Positions 38,801-54,648 of a DNA stretch of 64,000 nucleotides are shown one piece after another (within the stretch, counting starts at the first letter, position 1; each line of letters opens with the position of its first letter). Below the pieces are notes generated by a model, which searched no databases, was not told the origin of the DNA, and was given only the letters and a program-made list of their open reading frames with translations. The DNA comes from Branchiostoma lanceolatum. Taxonomy: Eukaryota > Chordata > Leptocardii > Amphioxiformes > Branchiostomatidae. The stretch spans positions 7,032,001 to 7,096,000 of the forward strand of contig NC_089735.1 of the NCBI RefSeq assembly GCF_035083965.1, read 5' to 3'. Position numbers and translations under genes: made by a program.

Positions 38801-39038
38801 TTTGGCCGGTCCCCTGTTCCACTCCAGAACTGTTCATCCTAATCTGTTTAAACGTTAAGTTTACAACTTAAGACCAGACAAAAAATGCCAGAAAACCAAC
38901 AATAATTTGGTCGGCTCAGTCCGCCCCCCTCCCCACCCTACACTACAGAGATTGAAAACTGTCCTCCGCATTTATACATCAGATATTCCTCACAGATAAA
39001 TTTAACGTTAGGTTACATGATAAACTCACCTCTGCCAT
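32886..39038 (-). CDS. LAMTOR3: LAMTOR3 (MP1), Ragulator subunit (complete, 124 aa)
   Basis: Roadblock-fold scaffold of the Ragulator complex on late endosomes/lysosomes. In studied animals it pairs with LAMTOR2, supports Rag-mTORC1 signalling and scaffolds MEK1-ERK. Exons (minus): 39038-39030 (only Met-Ala-Glu), 35231-35197, 34644-34586, 33800-33667, 33353-33290, 32959-32886 (stop TGA). The sum is 375 nt, 124 aa, the same length as I recall for the human protein. Motifs in order: DLKRYIF, GIAITDRDGVPVLK, NENAPELALRPGFL, ADQGSKMGLGKN, YSAYQVVHFNKAPL, VANSTANTG, SLEDEL; all are strongly family-typical. Only the nine-base first coding exon rests mainly on frame and splice signals (donor GTGAGT). 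Intron 1 is 3.8 kb because of a LINE with two nested fold-back elements. Confidence 0.95.
35711..36971. mobile_element. Fold-back DNA element B (1,261 bp, 8-bp target duplication GTTGAAAT)
   Basis: The flanks GTTGAAAT at 35703-35710 and 36972-36979 are identical. The ends read CGGTCCCCCGAAAGTGCG and CGCACTTTTGGGGGACCC. Each arm starts with an 11-bp tandem array (GAAATGGAACG, about 11 units left, about 8 right). Further inverted blocks lie at about 36005-36140 and 36735-36870 (GCAAAGAGATCCGCCGC; AACGATCTGCAAATG). Open frames of WNEMERNGTK or SISFHFVPFR type are the array translated. It is inserted in the LINE near its 3' end. Confidence 0.9.
35739..35850. repeat. 11-bp tandem array (GAAATGGAACG), left arm of element B
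   Basis: About ten uninterrupted copies of an 11-mer. The complementary array (CGTTCCATTTC) is at 36870-36957, making a long potential hairpin stem. Confidence 0.9.
37069..37701. mobile_element. Fold-back DNA element A (633 bp, 8-bp target duplication CTAAAAGG)
   Basis: The left flank CTAAAAGG (37061-37068) recurs at 37702-37709. The element runs from CGGTATGCCTAAACACCTC to GAGGTGTTTAGGCATACCC. The inverted arms exceed 150 bp: CCGACCTCATCCGAG blocks, ATGCAGTG, ATTATTTGACGTTC, and AAGTATTTACCAGTTTT at about 37219-37236 matched near 37540-37556. The interior has four spaced copies of AACTGTACAC. No coding capacity. A copy of the target without insertion exists at about 38490-38500. The family is probably hAT-, P- or Merlin-like from the 8-bp duplication only. 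Confidence 0.9.
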
Positions 39039-39647
39039 TCCTACACTGGTAACGTTAGCTATACTTTGCTTCTCAACTAGTTCACAGAGGCAGTAATTAG
39101 TTCCACGTTTCTACTGCTGCAGTGCGAATTTCTCTCTTCCGGATCCCGTGACCTCATATGACGTTCTTTTCTTTGTCGCTAGGAGGCGCTTGTGAGTAGT
39201 GACTCGTTACCTCCGTGAGGGAGGTCAGTGACCTCCGACCTGGCACCTTAGTGATCCTTAGTTGCAATGTGTCAAAACATAGCTTAAAAATGTTAATCAC
39301 CACTTACATATAGCCATGGCAATACGTTTTACTGCCTTTCTTGTTTCTATTATGACTCACTCCCACTATGATTGTCTGGTAGCTACGTTGTCAGACGATT
39401 GCATGAATTAGATAAGCAGAGAGCAGACGGGTGTTTGCACGAGGAAAGACGGAAAGAACTCCAACTCAGACTCTAGGTTGTCCTTTTCAAATCTGAAGTT
39501 AGACGTATCACGTGGAACCTATTCCACGGGATTTTAAAGAAAGCCATCGGCGACGTGGAACCAAGCCTTGAAACTTCATGTAATATTTATGAGAACATCT
39601 TTTTTTCTTAAAGTCATGATCCCGTTGATGAATCATCTTGATTTCAG
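39039..39647. other. Spacer between the LAMTOR3 start and the dioxygenase-like exon
   Basis: This must carry the LAMTOR3 promoter and 5' UTR (minus strand). No exon with dioxygenase motifs was found here on the plus strand, which matters for the stranded exon at 39648. No TATA box was recognised. Confidence 0.5.
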
Positions 39648-39860
39648 TTGGCGAGCTTTATCGAGCAGAGCCTTGCGGACAGTGACCAGGTCCAGTGGGA
39701 GGACACGAGGGTGTGTGAGGGGGTACAGAGGGGCATGGAGTCCACTGCCTTCGACGTGGGGCGTTACGCGCCTGGCCCGGAAATGCCCGTGCACGCCTTG
39801 CACCTCCAGCTGGCGCGGGATCTGAGGGCAGGACTGGAGTCCACGTACAGTACCAACTGA
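39648..39860 (+). CDS. Stranded terminal exon of a Rieske-type ring-hydroxylating dioxygenase-like protein
   Basis: After an acceptor (TTGATTTCAG) an open frame of 70 codons ends at TGA (39858-39860). It contains QWEDTRVCEGVQRGMES, GRYAPGPEMPVHALH and a basic/Leu tail. The order ED-x-CE-x-VQRG-(x)n-GRY-x-P-x-E-(x)n-H matches my recollection of the C-terminal end of Rieske oxygenase alpha subunits (choline-monooxygenase-like), the part after the non-haem iron site. The Rieske CxH...CxxH centre and iron ligands would be upstream, but the 610 bp between here and LAMTOR3 hold no such exon. A plus-strand AATAAA follows at 40269-40274. It may be a pseudogene remnant or a fragment left by rearrangement. 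Confidence 0.55.
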   Translation: MASFIEQSLADSDQVQWEDTRVCEGVQRGMESTAFDVGRYAPGPEMPVHALHLQLARDLRAGLESTYSTN

Positions 39861-40381
39861 AGAGATTGTCTTTACATTAAGCAACGCCCGTTTATGGCCT
39901 TTTCTACCAATGTCGTAATATTGATCTATGTAATCTGATAAGAATACGAAGGTATTGCTGGAACGATATATGAAACTATGTATAATTCCCATTTGTATTG
40001 TATACTACTACTTTGAGACCTTTACAATTTAAACCTTCGATTCAGATGTGCAGATACAGTCTGGGGGAGGCTACTCTGTTAGAATTATGAAAAGCACGCC
40101 ACTTTGCTCCAATCTATACATATGCGTCTTTTTATTGAGTGAGTGATAGGGTCTAGGTTATGTCATACTGGTGGTAGATTGATAATAAAAAGTTTGCAAT
40201 TGGGTATTTCTAGGTAAACCTGTAAGGTTAGTCTATGATCATTATACATGTATCACATATTGAAATGCAATAAAAGATGCTATACTCTGTGTATCTTTAT
40301 AGTAAGGAAACGTTAATAGTACTGTGTTAAATCTTGGCAAACGACTATCAATAGTTAGCAATTGCCATGGCAACGGCACGG
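39861..40381. other. Convergent 3' flanks with overlapping poly(A) signals
   Basis: Plus-strand AATAAA at 40269-40274 would end the dioxygenase-like transcript. Minus-strand AATAAA (TTTATT at 40131-40136) would end the sigma GST transcript starting at 45944. If both are used, the 3' UTRs overlap antisense by about 140 bp. Confidence 0.5.
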
Positions 40382-45944
<5,563 letters not shown>

Positions 45945-46026
45945 CCCGTCAGTGCTGTTATCTGTTCGCAGGACTGGCTGTGGCAAAAGCAGACTGTGAA
46001 CTAGCGCACGGCGTGTCTCACGGCAG

Positions 46027-46032
46027 TATATA
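46027..46032 (-). promoter_or_regulatory. Candidate TATA box of sigma GST copy 1
   Basis: Reading the minus strand, CCCTATATACTG lies about 83 bp upstream of the ATG at 45944. That would put a start site near 46000 and a short 5' UTR. No experimental support. Confidence 0.35.
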
Positions 46033-46619
46033 GGGCGGTGCCCTAAGGACCTGGCCTACAGGTTTCTTACAGAACTTACATAAAGCAGGCCGCGGGGAGG
46101 TTCAGTAGAGAACAAAAAGACGTGTATTTACGAAATAGAATAGAAATAGTAGGTAAAATCTGCTTTGTTTGAAAAACGAGTGAGTTTTTTCTGATCTCAG
46201 CACGTGGCTGTCTTTTCTCTGCTGCATTTGATGATTCTCTTTTTTTTCAATCCAGATATACTCTGCTCTCTCTCATTTTCTACTGTACTTTTGATGTTAT
46301 CTTTCTAATTGAATATGATAAACAGTCCCTTCAAAATGTTTCATTTTATTCAGCCAGACTCTAATTTTTACGAAGATTTAACAAAACACTGTAGGCAAGA
46401 GGCATTTTGTGATGGTTTTAAGTTCGCGGTGCACCGCTTACCGCGAAAACCGCGAACATATCAACATCTACAGTATCAAGAACTCGATCAACGTGCCTGC
46501 TCAAGGTCACAGTTTACGTCATGGAATCCTTCCGGGCGGTCTCCTGACGACATGTTGTGTAGCTGTCAAAACAACATTGAGGTCGGCCGAGTGTTGGAAA
46601 GGGCCAATTAGGCTACACT

Positions 46620-46955
46620 GGGTTGATTATATGGATGACATCCGCGGGCCCATCAATTTTCGTAGGTTTGAACAAAAAGTTTGCGACCATACTGTTAATC
46701 GTACAAAGAAGGTGCAAAATGAGCAAGGTCCATCTGTGCCGTGATTTGAAACAAAAAAATCGGAACAGAAAAACTAATGGGTGAAGTTTTCTACAATCAA
46801 AGAAGACGTGACAGAACAAAAACAAAGTTTATTCTTTTTTATATACGTCATTTGTCTAACCTTCCTGACCACTTAGATTTTCTAATGAAGGCAACTCTTT
46901 TGGCTCAACTTTTTTTCGCACGCTCGCATCAGTTTTTAGGTGCCCAGATGATGTC
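46620..46955. repeat. Dispersed repeat, copy 2 (pair with 44930-45240)
   Basis: Direct copy of the 44930-45240 repeat, upstream of GST copy 1. The two copies bracket the first GST exon. Related text is also seen around 1863-1900 and 14070-14150. Confidence 0.75.
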
Positions 46956-47229
46956 ATAACGTTACATATAATCAGATCAACATGGTTACAGTTTGAGTGC
47001 ATATTAGTACTCGTCCCGGTTCACGGGTCAGGTATTACAATATGTACATTTTGTAAGCCTCTGACAGTCTGAGTCTGAGTTTCATTGAATACACGAGTCG
47101 AACGTTACATCCGAAGTATGTCCCAAGTTATGATCACTTCTGCAATGGTCTACACACACTGAAACTAAGCCATCGCCGGTAGGGCATACAGGACTCATAC
47201 AGAAACAGCAGACATGGCAGAGGCACACA

Positions 47230-47364
<135 letters not shown>

Positions 47365-48132
47365 CAAACAGTACACACACCCTCGTTCAAGGATCGAATG
47401 GTGTCACCCAAAAACCCCAAATGGTGCATCTAAACGCGATAGTCTTTACTGAATGGTAGAAATTATCACAAATGGCTTAGAAAATATAAATAATGTCATA
47501 TATCTCAAAAAATAAATTTATGTATGTAGATATCATATTTTCAATAATTCCTCTCTGTGGATCTATAAGATAAGCGTACGTAAAATACGAATATTGTACA
47601 TGTTGCTGCAGTTTGGTGACCCAAGACAAACGCGGAAGTGGGAGAAACCGCAACAGTGGATGCGCAATTCTTATATTTTCGGTAAATATCTCAAACTCCT
47701 AGGACTATTAAGATACCATTTTGATATATAACGTGGGATGGGATCCCATATCGTTTTAGACAATGTTATTTGAGTCCAGTTTCTTTGTATTTACTTTCTA
47801 TGACTTGTAAGCCCCTGCCCCTCTGCACAAAAATTATCGTTTCGCCATGATAACGCGTTTTATAATAATATAACTTTCATGATCATGAAATTTGTCTCTT
47901 TCATGAAGGACATTAACTCTGAAGCTCCCTATTCTTAGATGAGATCTCAGGGTTACTGCTAAGCAACAAAAATAGTAAAAATAGTATCTAGTGTTACTTC
48001 TTTTGGAGCCTAAGGATATATTGTAACTTTTGAAACAATTTTATCATGTACGAATAACAAGAAAGACAATTTTTACTGGATTTGCAACCGTAACTTAATT
48101 TTTTGTCGCACAATGCCGAACGACATGAAGCC

Positions 48133-51100
48133 ATGACGTCGCTTCCAGTTCGCCCCGAGGATCTGCAGCTTCCCGCCAGCCTGACGCGGACCTACAAGTC
48201 CAAGGTGCACGGCGGGGAACTCCTGCGGGGGCTGAACGCACTCCGTGCCGAGGACAGCCTGTGCGACGTCACGCTGACGGCCGAGCAGAGGAGTTTCCCC
48301 GTGCACCGTGTGGTGATGGCGGCACTCACGGACTACTTCCGGGCCATGTTCGCAGGGCGGCTGAGGGAGAGTAGGGAGGACTGTATAGAACTGCTAGGGG
48401 TCAGTAGTCAGAAGCAACAGACTTCTTGATCATTGTTGTGTGTCCGTCCTTTTTTTTTCTCTTCCAGAATTTCGTTTTCATTTCCTATTGAGCTCTCAAG
48501 TCATAGAATTTATTTGCTAAGTTGTCTTGGGATGTCTCATGCCCTTTAAGTGATGTTGATATTTTACTTAGTCAAGGAGTGCAATTATAGACTTAATCAT
48601 GACTTACATTGGATTTTACTATAAACATATAGACGGTCAAATCCACAGCTTATAAGGACAATATATATGAAATACAGTAAATGCATTTAAGTTCACTGTG
48701 ATTTAATTTCACGGTAGGAAGAAAATGTAGTGTTTGTGTAGGTTAAAGTTTGTGGTCAAAACAATGGGGTGGCCTGTGAGGCAGAAGACAGAGCAAGCAT
48801 TTCTTCATTTTTTTTTTACTGTGAAAACCACTGTGAAATTAATTGCATTTACAGTATACACAATTGTAGGAAACAATCAGATTTGTTTTCTCTAATATCC
48901 ACTAATATCCAAGTAGCGTGCGTAGTCCAGTGGTTAGCGATCTTGCCTCTGGAACTAGAAGCCCCGGGTTTGATCCCGGCTGTGTCGCTCACCAGACATG
49001 CACGCTACCGTTAAAGATCGCAGTCCTTAGGACGGGACGTTAAGCCGTGGTCCACTGTTCATTGTGCTTGTCGAAAAGAGCTAGGGGAATTTCCCCGGTA
49101 CAATGAACCTGTAAATACTGTACATAGCGTCTGTCTTCTCTGTCACGACCAGTGGAAGAGTAGCTCATCTGTTCATTGAGTTCATTTGAGCTAAACTGGT
49201 TCAAGATCCCTTTCCTTTCCTTTCCCATTCTCCTTAGGTGACAGCAGTAGGTCTTCACCATGTGATTGAATATGCGTACACTGCACAGGTGCGCATCACA
49301 CCTGACAACATACTGGACGTGCTGGAAGCAGCCAATCATCTACAGGTCAGTTACTGAAGCCATTTTGGCAATACATCAGGGGCAAGACAAATATTGTAGT
49401 ATTTTACCTTGAATTTCAAGAATTCCAGGGATTCCGTCGGAATGTTATTTGTCTTTCAGGAACAGCATAACTTGAGAAAACCTGGATGGATTGTCTTGAT
49501 ATTTGATATGTGGGTAGGTCTTGATGAGTCCTCATTTTGAGCTCCCTAGCGACTTTTTACAGTACTGCAGCAGAACGTCCAGTTTTGATATCTCGTGTTT
49601 TGCTATGGTTGTGATTTTTTTGTAGATAGCTCTAATGTTTTACTTACCTAGAATATGTTCAGGTACAGTAGTTTAGGTACAAGTCCAGACCTATTCTAAA
49701 AATAACACTTTATCGATCATCGTCCAACACCCATGTGCAGGTGAAATCCCTAATTGACGTGTGCTGTAACTACCTCCGTGAGGGATTGGAACTGAAGAAC
49801 CACCGTGCTGTTCTCACCATCGCGGACGCATTTGGTCTCACCCACCTCAGAGTCTCTGTTGAGAGCCACATTGTTAAAAACTTCCGACTGTTTACGGAAG
49901 AACCAGAATTCATGGAGCTGGACTACATGAAACTCTGCTCCTTCCTGGCTAGGGATGATCTGGAAGGTTGCTGGGAACTTTCTCTGTTTGACGTGGCAGC
50001 ACAGTGGCTACTGAACAAGCCGCAAAGACTACAGTATGCACGACAGGTGTGTTTGCCTGATCGAGGCTATACATTTGTGTCATTATATTTCCTTTCTTTC
50101 ATTGTTGAGGGAGAATGAGAATGAGTCGAAACATTTAATGCAAATCAATACTTATATATCACTATAATAAGAAAATGACACATAGTATGTTTCAATTCAC
50201 AGACACACAAAAGTATATTGATAGATAGATAGATAGATAAATTGCGCCCATATTACGCCAGTCCATCGTAATTCATGACTCCGTAGCGTTTTGAAAAATT
50301 TTGTAGAAATTGTACCTGCTATAGTTATGCCAATTGTACCTATTGTAGTCTTTGGGAGTCAAAAATTATGATAGACTGGTGTGATACGGGTAAAAACTTG
50401 ACTTTGTGGTATATCTCGTTCAGTGTAGCTATATAGTAGGCTTTTGAACCAAACCTTTTAGTTTCCTTTAACAACAGTGCTCTCTTTGTTCAGGTGATGG
50501 CATGTATCAGATTTCCCCTTATCAGAGAGGACCTACTGAAGGAGGTGGTGGAGTCTCAGTATGACTTCATGAAGACAGATCCCACCTGTCAACCTCTACT
50601 GGAGGAGGCACGGCAGTACCACAGGTACTTCACTAAACAAAAATGTCTTATACTTCACTTTTCATGTAAGAAAAAGAAGGAAGATTTTACTTATTACTTA
50701 AACTAGTGTATATGTTTACTTTCTAAATAACCGGCCTAGGTGCAACTCAGTCTGGGGCTGTAAAGTCTACTGACAAGTAAATTATAATTACTGTTACAGT
50801 ACAGTACAGGGATGTCCCCGTGGTTCAACTGTGTGCAGCTTGACAGTTGAGCTCCTGGTTCCAATTGGCTCAAGTCAGGACATCTTGAGAGGGGATTTAA
50901 AATTGGGGTTCGGTGCAGGGAAAGGGTAGCAATCCCTCCCTGTAAAAATATACCCTGCTACTGAAACAGCAAGGAAACTTGCTACCCTACGTGCCACTAG
51001 GAACTACATGTACAAGGTCTGAACGAACAAACAAAACTGTTACTGTAACAGTACATGATGCAAAATCTACTCAAGCAACTGGATAGATTTTGTTCATGGT

Positions 51101-53365
51101 CAGACATTTCAGATAATATCCACCATCATTCCACTGACATAAGATAGTGAAACGTCTAAGCATGTACAAAAGCTATTCAGTTGCTTGCGTAACTTTGATA
51201 TTGTGTATATTATCACCTGGTTATCTAACCTTCATCAACATACTATTACAGTAATATCCTAAAGCAGCCAGCCTTACAGACTGCACGCACTCAGATCAGG
51301 AACACAAAGGAACACATGCTGGTGGTGGGAGGGGAGGGCGACTTGGGAGTCATGGACAGTGTTCTTGAGGTAGTCATGGAAGCAAGGGTTGAGCGCTGGG
51401 ATCGCCCAGCGTTACCCAATGCTATGGCGTACCACAGGGTTGCATCCTTGGACAACTTTGCTTACGTCGTTGGAGGACAGAATGCCGTAAACCACCCGGT
51501 TGATCTCGGACATTCGGGAATCGGCGATGTTTTCCGGTTCGACCCAAGGAGAAACGAGTGGACGCAGGTGATGTCGTTGACAGAACTCCGGACTGATTTC
51601 GCCCTTGTGGAAGCCAAGGGTTGTCTCTATGCAATCGGAGGTCGGAACGAGAGCCAGAACTGCCTATCATCTGTAGAACGTTACGACCCTAAACATAACC
51701 TCTGGACGAGGGTGGCGGACTTGCCCGAGGCTCTCCATGGCCACGCAGGATGTAAACTTGGGGGAAACATCTACATCTCGGGTGGATTCTCTCTGACCCT
51801 TATGATGAGGATAAGCCAGGTCTATAGGTATGACTTTTGTTTGTGTTTCCAATGGATTTGTAGTGGGTTAGGATTAGTGTTAGGGCTAGGAATAGGGTAA
51901 AGTTGTGATTATTTAGTTTCGTTAGTGTTTCCAATGGATTTGTAGTGAAGAAATGCCTTTGTGTACATGCTGGGTGACTATGGAACTATTGGAATAGTTT
52001 ATTCTTTGTAAGGCAAAAGAAGACTCATTTAGAGAATATTGTAGAAAATTCAATTTGCCCAGGTGAATGAAGTATGCAAAATTTCTATAGTCTTTGAAAG
52101 TCTGGGTAATACTGTGCTTTCATCATGTTTGCTTATGCTTATATTTGTAAGCAAATGTTATCATGATATCTCTAATGCCTAATAGTATATTCTTATCATC
52201 CATTCATTCATTCATCCATCCACTCATTTAATTCCTTCGTTCATCCATCCATCCATTCATTCATTCATTTATTCATTCTTCCTCCATCCATCCATCCATC
52301 CATCCATCCATCCATCCATCCATCCATCCATCCATCCATCCATCCATCCATCCATCCATCCATCCATCCATCCATCCATCCATCCATCCATTCAAACATT
52401 ATTTTCTCCACTTCTGTTTACTGTAAGATACATTCCAGCAGTGATAGGTAATTGTCCTGTGATCTTATTTCACACCTTGCACAGGTACAGCATTGATGGG
52501 GACTCGTGGCATGAGGAAACCGGCATGGTAACCAGGAGGGCATGGCACAACATGGCGGCGGTCGGAAACAAAATCTTCGTCCTGGGCGGAAACGAGAAGA
52601 ACCCAAATGGAGAGCAGATTGACCTGAAACTGGTGGAGTGCTACAACCCTTCTACACGACAGTGGGCTGTGATGGCCAACATGCCCGTTCCACAGGTACT
52701 GTCTGGACTTGTTTTTTTTTTTCCAATTTCACTATTATTTATTTGTTATACCCACATGCTGAGGAGTAGATGGCTGACATGCATGGCTGTACACTTACTG
52801 TTTAAAGGTGCCTATGATTATGAATGTATGATGTAAAAGTAGGTTTTTGGAAACACACACACATAAGCCTAAAACGATATTGTAAATCTGAAATGCTCAT
52901 GGTGGTTTTATTTTCACGGTGACCTCTTAACCATGAATTCATGGCACCCCAAATATGCATTTCCAATGTATTGTTCTTACCATAAACTTAAATAAGTTAA
53001 AACATCGCAAAAAAAAAAATCCTTTCCCCTTCTACCACAAAATAAGACCCAATGAAAATAAATGAATTTACAATGCATTAATCCCTTGGATGTTAGATAA
53101 AGATAGCCTCCTTTGCATGTTTAAGAAAAGTTTTGTTCTTCAGAGTGAGAGTTCGTGTCTCGTGTTAGAGGAGAAGATCTACGTGTTGGGCGGATATCGG
53201 TGGGACACGCAGCAGTTCCTGTCAGTCATCAGCCAGTTCGACCCCGCCAGAAACGAGTGGCGCATCTGTAACAACGGTCTGCCGGAGCCGCTGTCGGGCG
53301 TCGGCTGCTGTACCATGGTGTTTGAGAAGCGCTGGTGGCAGGAGAACCAAGAGGTCTCGGACTAA
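48133..53365 (+). CDS. Kelch-like BTB-BACK-kelch protein (complete, 606 aa)
   Basis: Likely substrate-recognition subunit of a cullin-3 ubiquitin ligase, as is known for this family. Exons: 48133-48399, 49238-49345, 49741-50046, 50494-50624, 51252-51827, 52485-52695, 53144-53365 (stop TAA); 1,821 nt, phases agree. BTB about residues 25-125 ([41 protein letters not shown]); BACK about 130-245 ([36 protein letters not shown]); six kelch blades by their GG motifs (MLVVGG, AYVVGG, LYAIGG, IYISGG, IFVLGG, IYVLGG). Overall it looks closest to the KLHL9/13/22/26/36 set, not resolvable by eye. The start is the first in-frame ATG after a TAA at 48091. The last intron carries repeats and the 3' flank a poly(A) signal. 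Confidence 0.93.
48907..49200 (+). mobile_element. tRNA-derived SINE in kelch intron 1
   Basis: The head shows a pol III A-box-like TAGTCCAGTGG and B-box GGTTTGATCCC with a G/C-rich T-stem (CCCCGGG...CCCGG). A body follows without coding potential (GACGGGACGTTAAGCCGTGG). The anticodon arm does not fold, so it is not a functional tRNA gene. Its right end runs close to the exon 2 acceptor at 49237. Confidence 0.65.
49440..49620. repeat. Copy of the ACTGCAG dispersed repeat family
   Basis: Contains AACTTGAG..., GGATTGTCTTGATATTTGAT, ACTGCAGCAGAACGTCC and TTTTGATATCTCGTG, matching 43568-43810. In kelch intron 2. Confidence 0.7.
50805..51030 (+). mobile_element. SINE-like unit in kelch intron 4
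   Basis: The head GTCCCCGTGGTTCAACTGTG and GGTTCCAATTGG resembles degenerate A and B boxes. The tail GCAATCCCTCCCTGTAAAAA, CTGCTACTGAAACAGCAAGG recurs as a fragment near 53560-53640 in the 3' flank of the same gene. Confidence 0.5.
52196..52392. repeat. (CATC)n/(CATT)n microsatellite
   Basis: Nearly 200 bp of CATC tetramers with CATT variants at both ends, in kelch intron 5 about 90 bp before exon 6. Confidence 0.95.
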
Positions 53366-54648
53366 TGACCACACCTTGAGACCACACCTGGAGACCAATC
53401 CTGACTGTCAATCAGAATTAATTTCATTTCATTTATTTATTTCACCAAGGATGTTCCTAAACTTAGAAGCAACCTCACAGTTGACCTCCTGAGAAACCTA
53501 GGACAGGACATGTCAGAAGGGAGGTAAAATGGGGGTCCCGTGTTAAAGAAGTCCTCTTATAACATTTTAACGGTTAAAGGGGAAGGACTACCTGCCCCTC
53601 CCTGTAAGACTACTGAAACAGCAAGACAAGTTCATATACATTGGTTTAACTAAGATTTAACGTTTTCTCACAGAATGGTTTCATTACCAGGTATACTGAT
53701 CAGTATTCAAGGTGAATACTCAAGGTGAATACAAACCTATAAAGTCATATTGCATCTCGTATTAAGGTACAGACATTAATTTGATCTCCCGGGTCAGCAT
53801 TACATTCTTTTTTAATTGGAGACCCTACAAATTGAATTGGTGTGGACTATGGGTTCATGGTTTAGTATAGGTAAACATTTTGAGTTGGATATCCTGTATG
53901 TAGATTTATAAGTCTTATTACATGTACTCAAAAAGTTTCGCTACACTCGTCAGTAGGGCTGGCCCTTTACAATAGCATCTGGAAGAGCGAGAAGCCTCTA
54001 GCTGTATGAATGCTATAGCTACAATTAATTTTGTAGTAGGCAGCTCTTTTTGTTTATAACAGCTGGTACAATGTTGTTATGGGAACATTTTTTAACAAAA
54101 TGGCACCTAGGTTTGATTGCTGGTGCAACAATTATGACTGCAATATCAATGCAAGGCCGCAATAAGCCGTAACAAGGGAAGGGAACAATTACAGTGCTGC
54201 TATGCTCCACAAGTGTGTAAATATTATTTTCAACTCAATAAAAGATTAATCAAAGATCTCTTTGTGTTTTGTTTACATATTTTGAATATTTACTCCTTAT
54301 CAGCATTGTCAGATCCAAATAGCCTGTTTTGGGAAAAGGTTATCTTAACTAGTGTTCTAATGTATAACTTGAGAATTTTGCAGTCTAGAATTGGTATTAG
54401 TGCTTCTTTCCAACGAATGGTACGTCTTGGGATACAAGTCCCATTAGCAGTGAAATAGCGCCACCTAGCGGAATAGAATGGCCTAGGTTACATCTTATCC
54501 TTTAGCTTTTGCAGCGTCTATCCAATCAATAAATCAAACAGCCAAATTCTAATTTTTTATCTATTTCAAAGTTGCACAATACAAATTGTTTTAGCCACGT
54601 AGGCTGCATTTGGCGTTCTTGTGTTTGCCGCGAGGAGCTATTCAGATC
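53366..54648. other. Convergent 3' flanks of the kelch gene and GST copy 2
   Basis: Plus-strand AATAAA occurs at 54237-54242 and again at 54528-54533, giving a kelch 3' UTR of about 0.9-1.2 kb. A SINE-tail fragment lies near 53500-53640. No clear minus-strand poly(A) signal for GST copy 2 was found close to its stop. No other gene is seen. Confidence 0.6.

Noticed and set aside
48915..48990. Functional tRNA gene
   Set aside because: A and B boxes are present, but the anticodon arm does not fold and the unit continues into a repeat body. Called a SINE.
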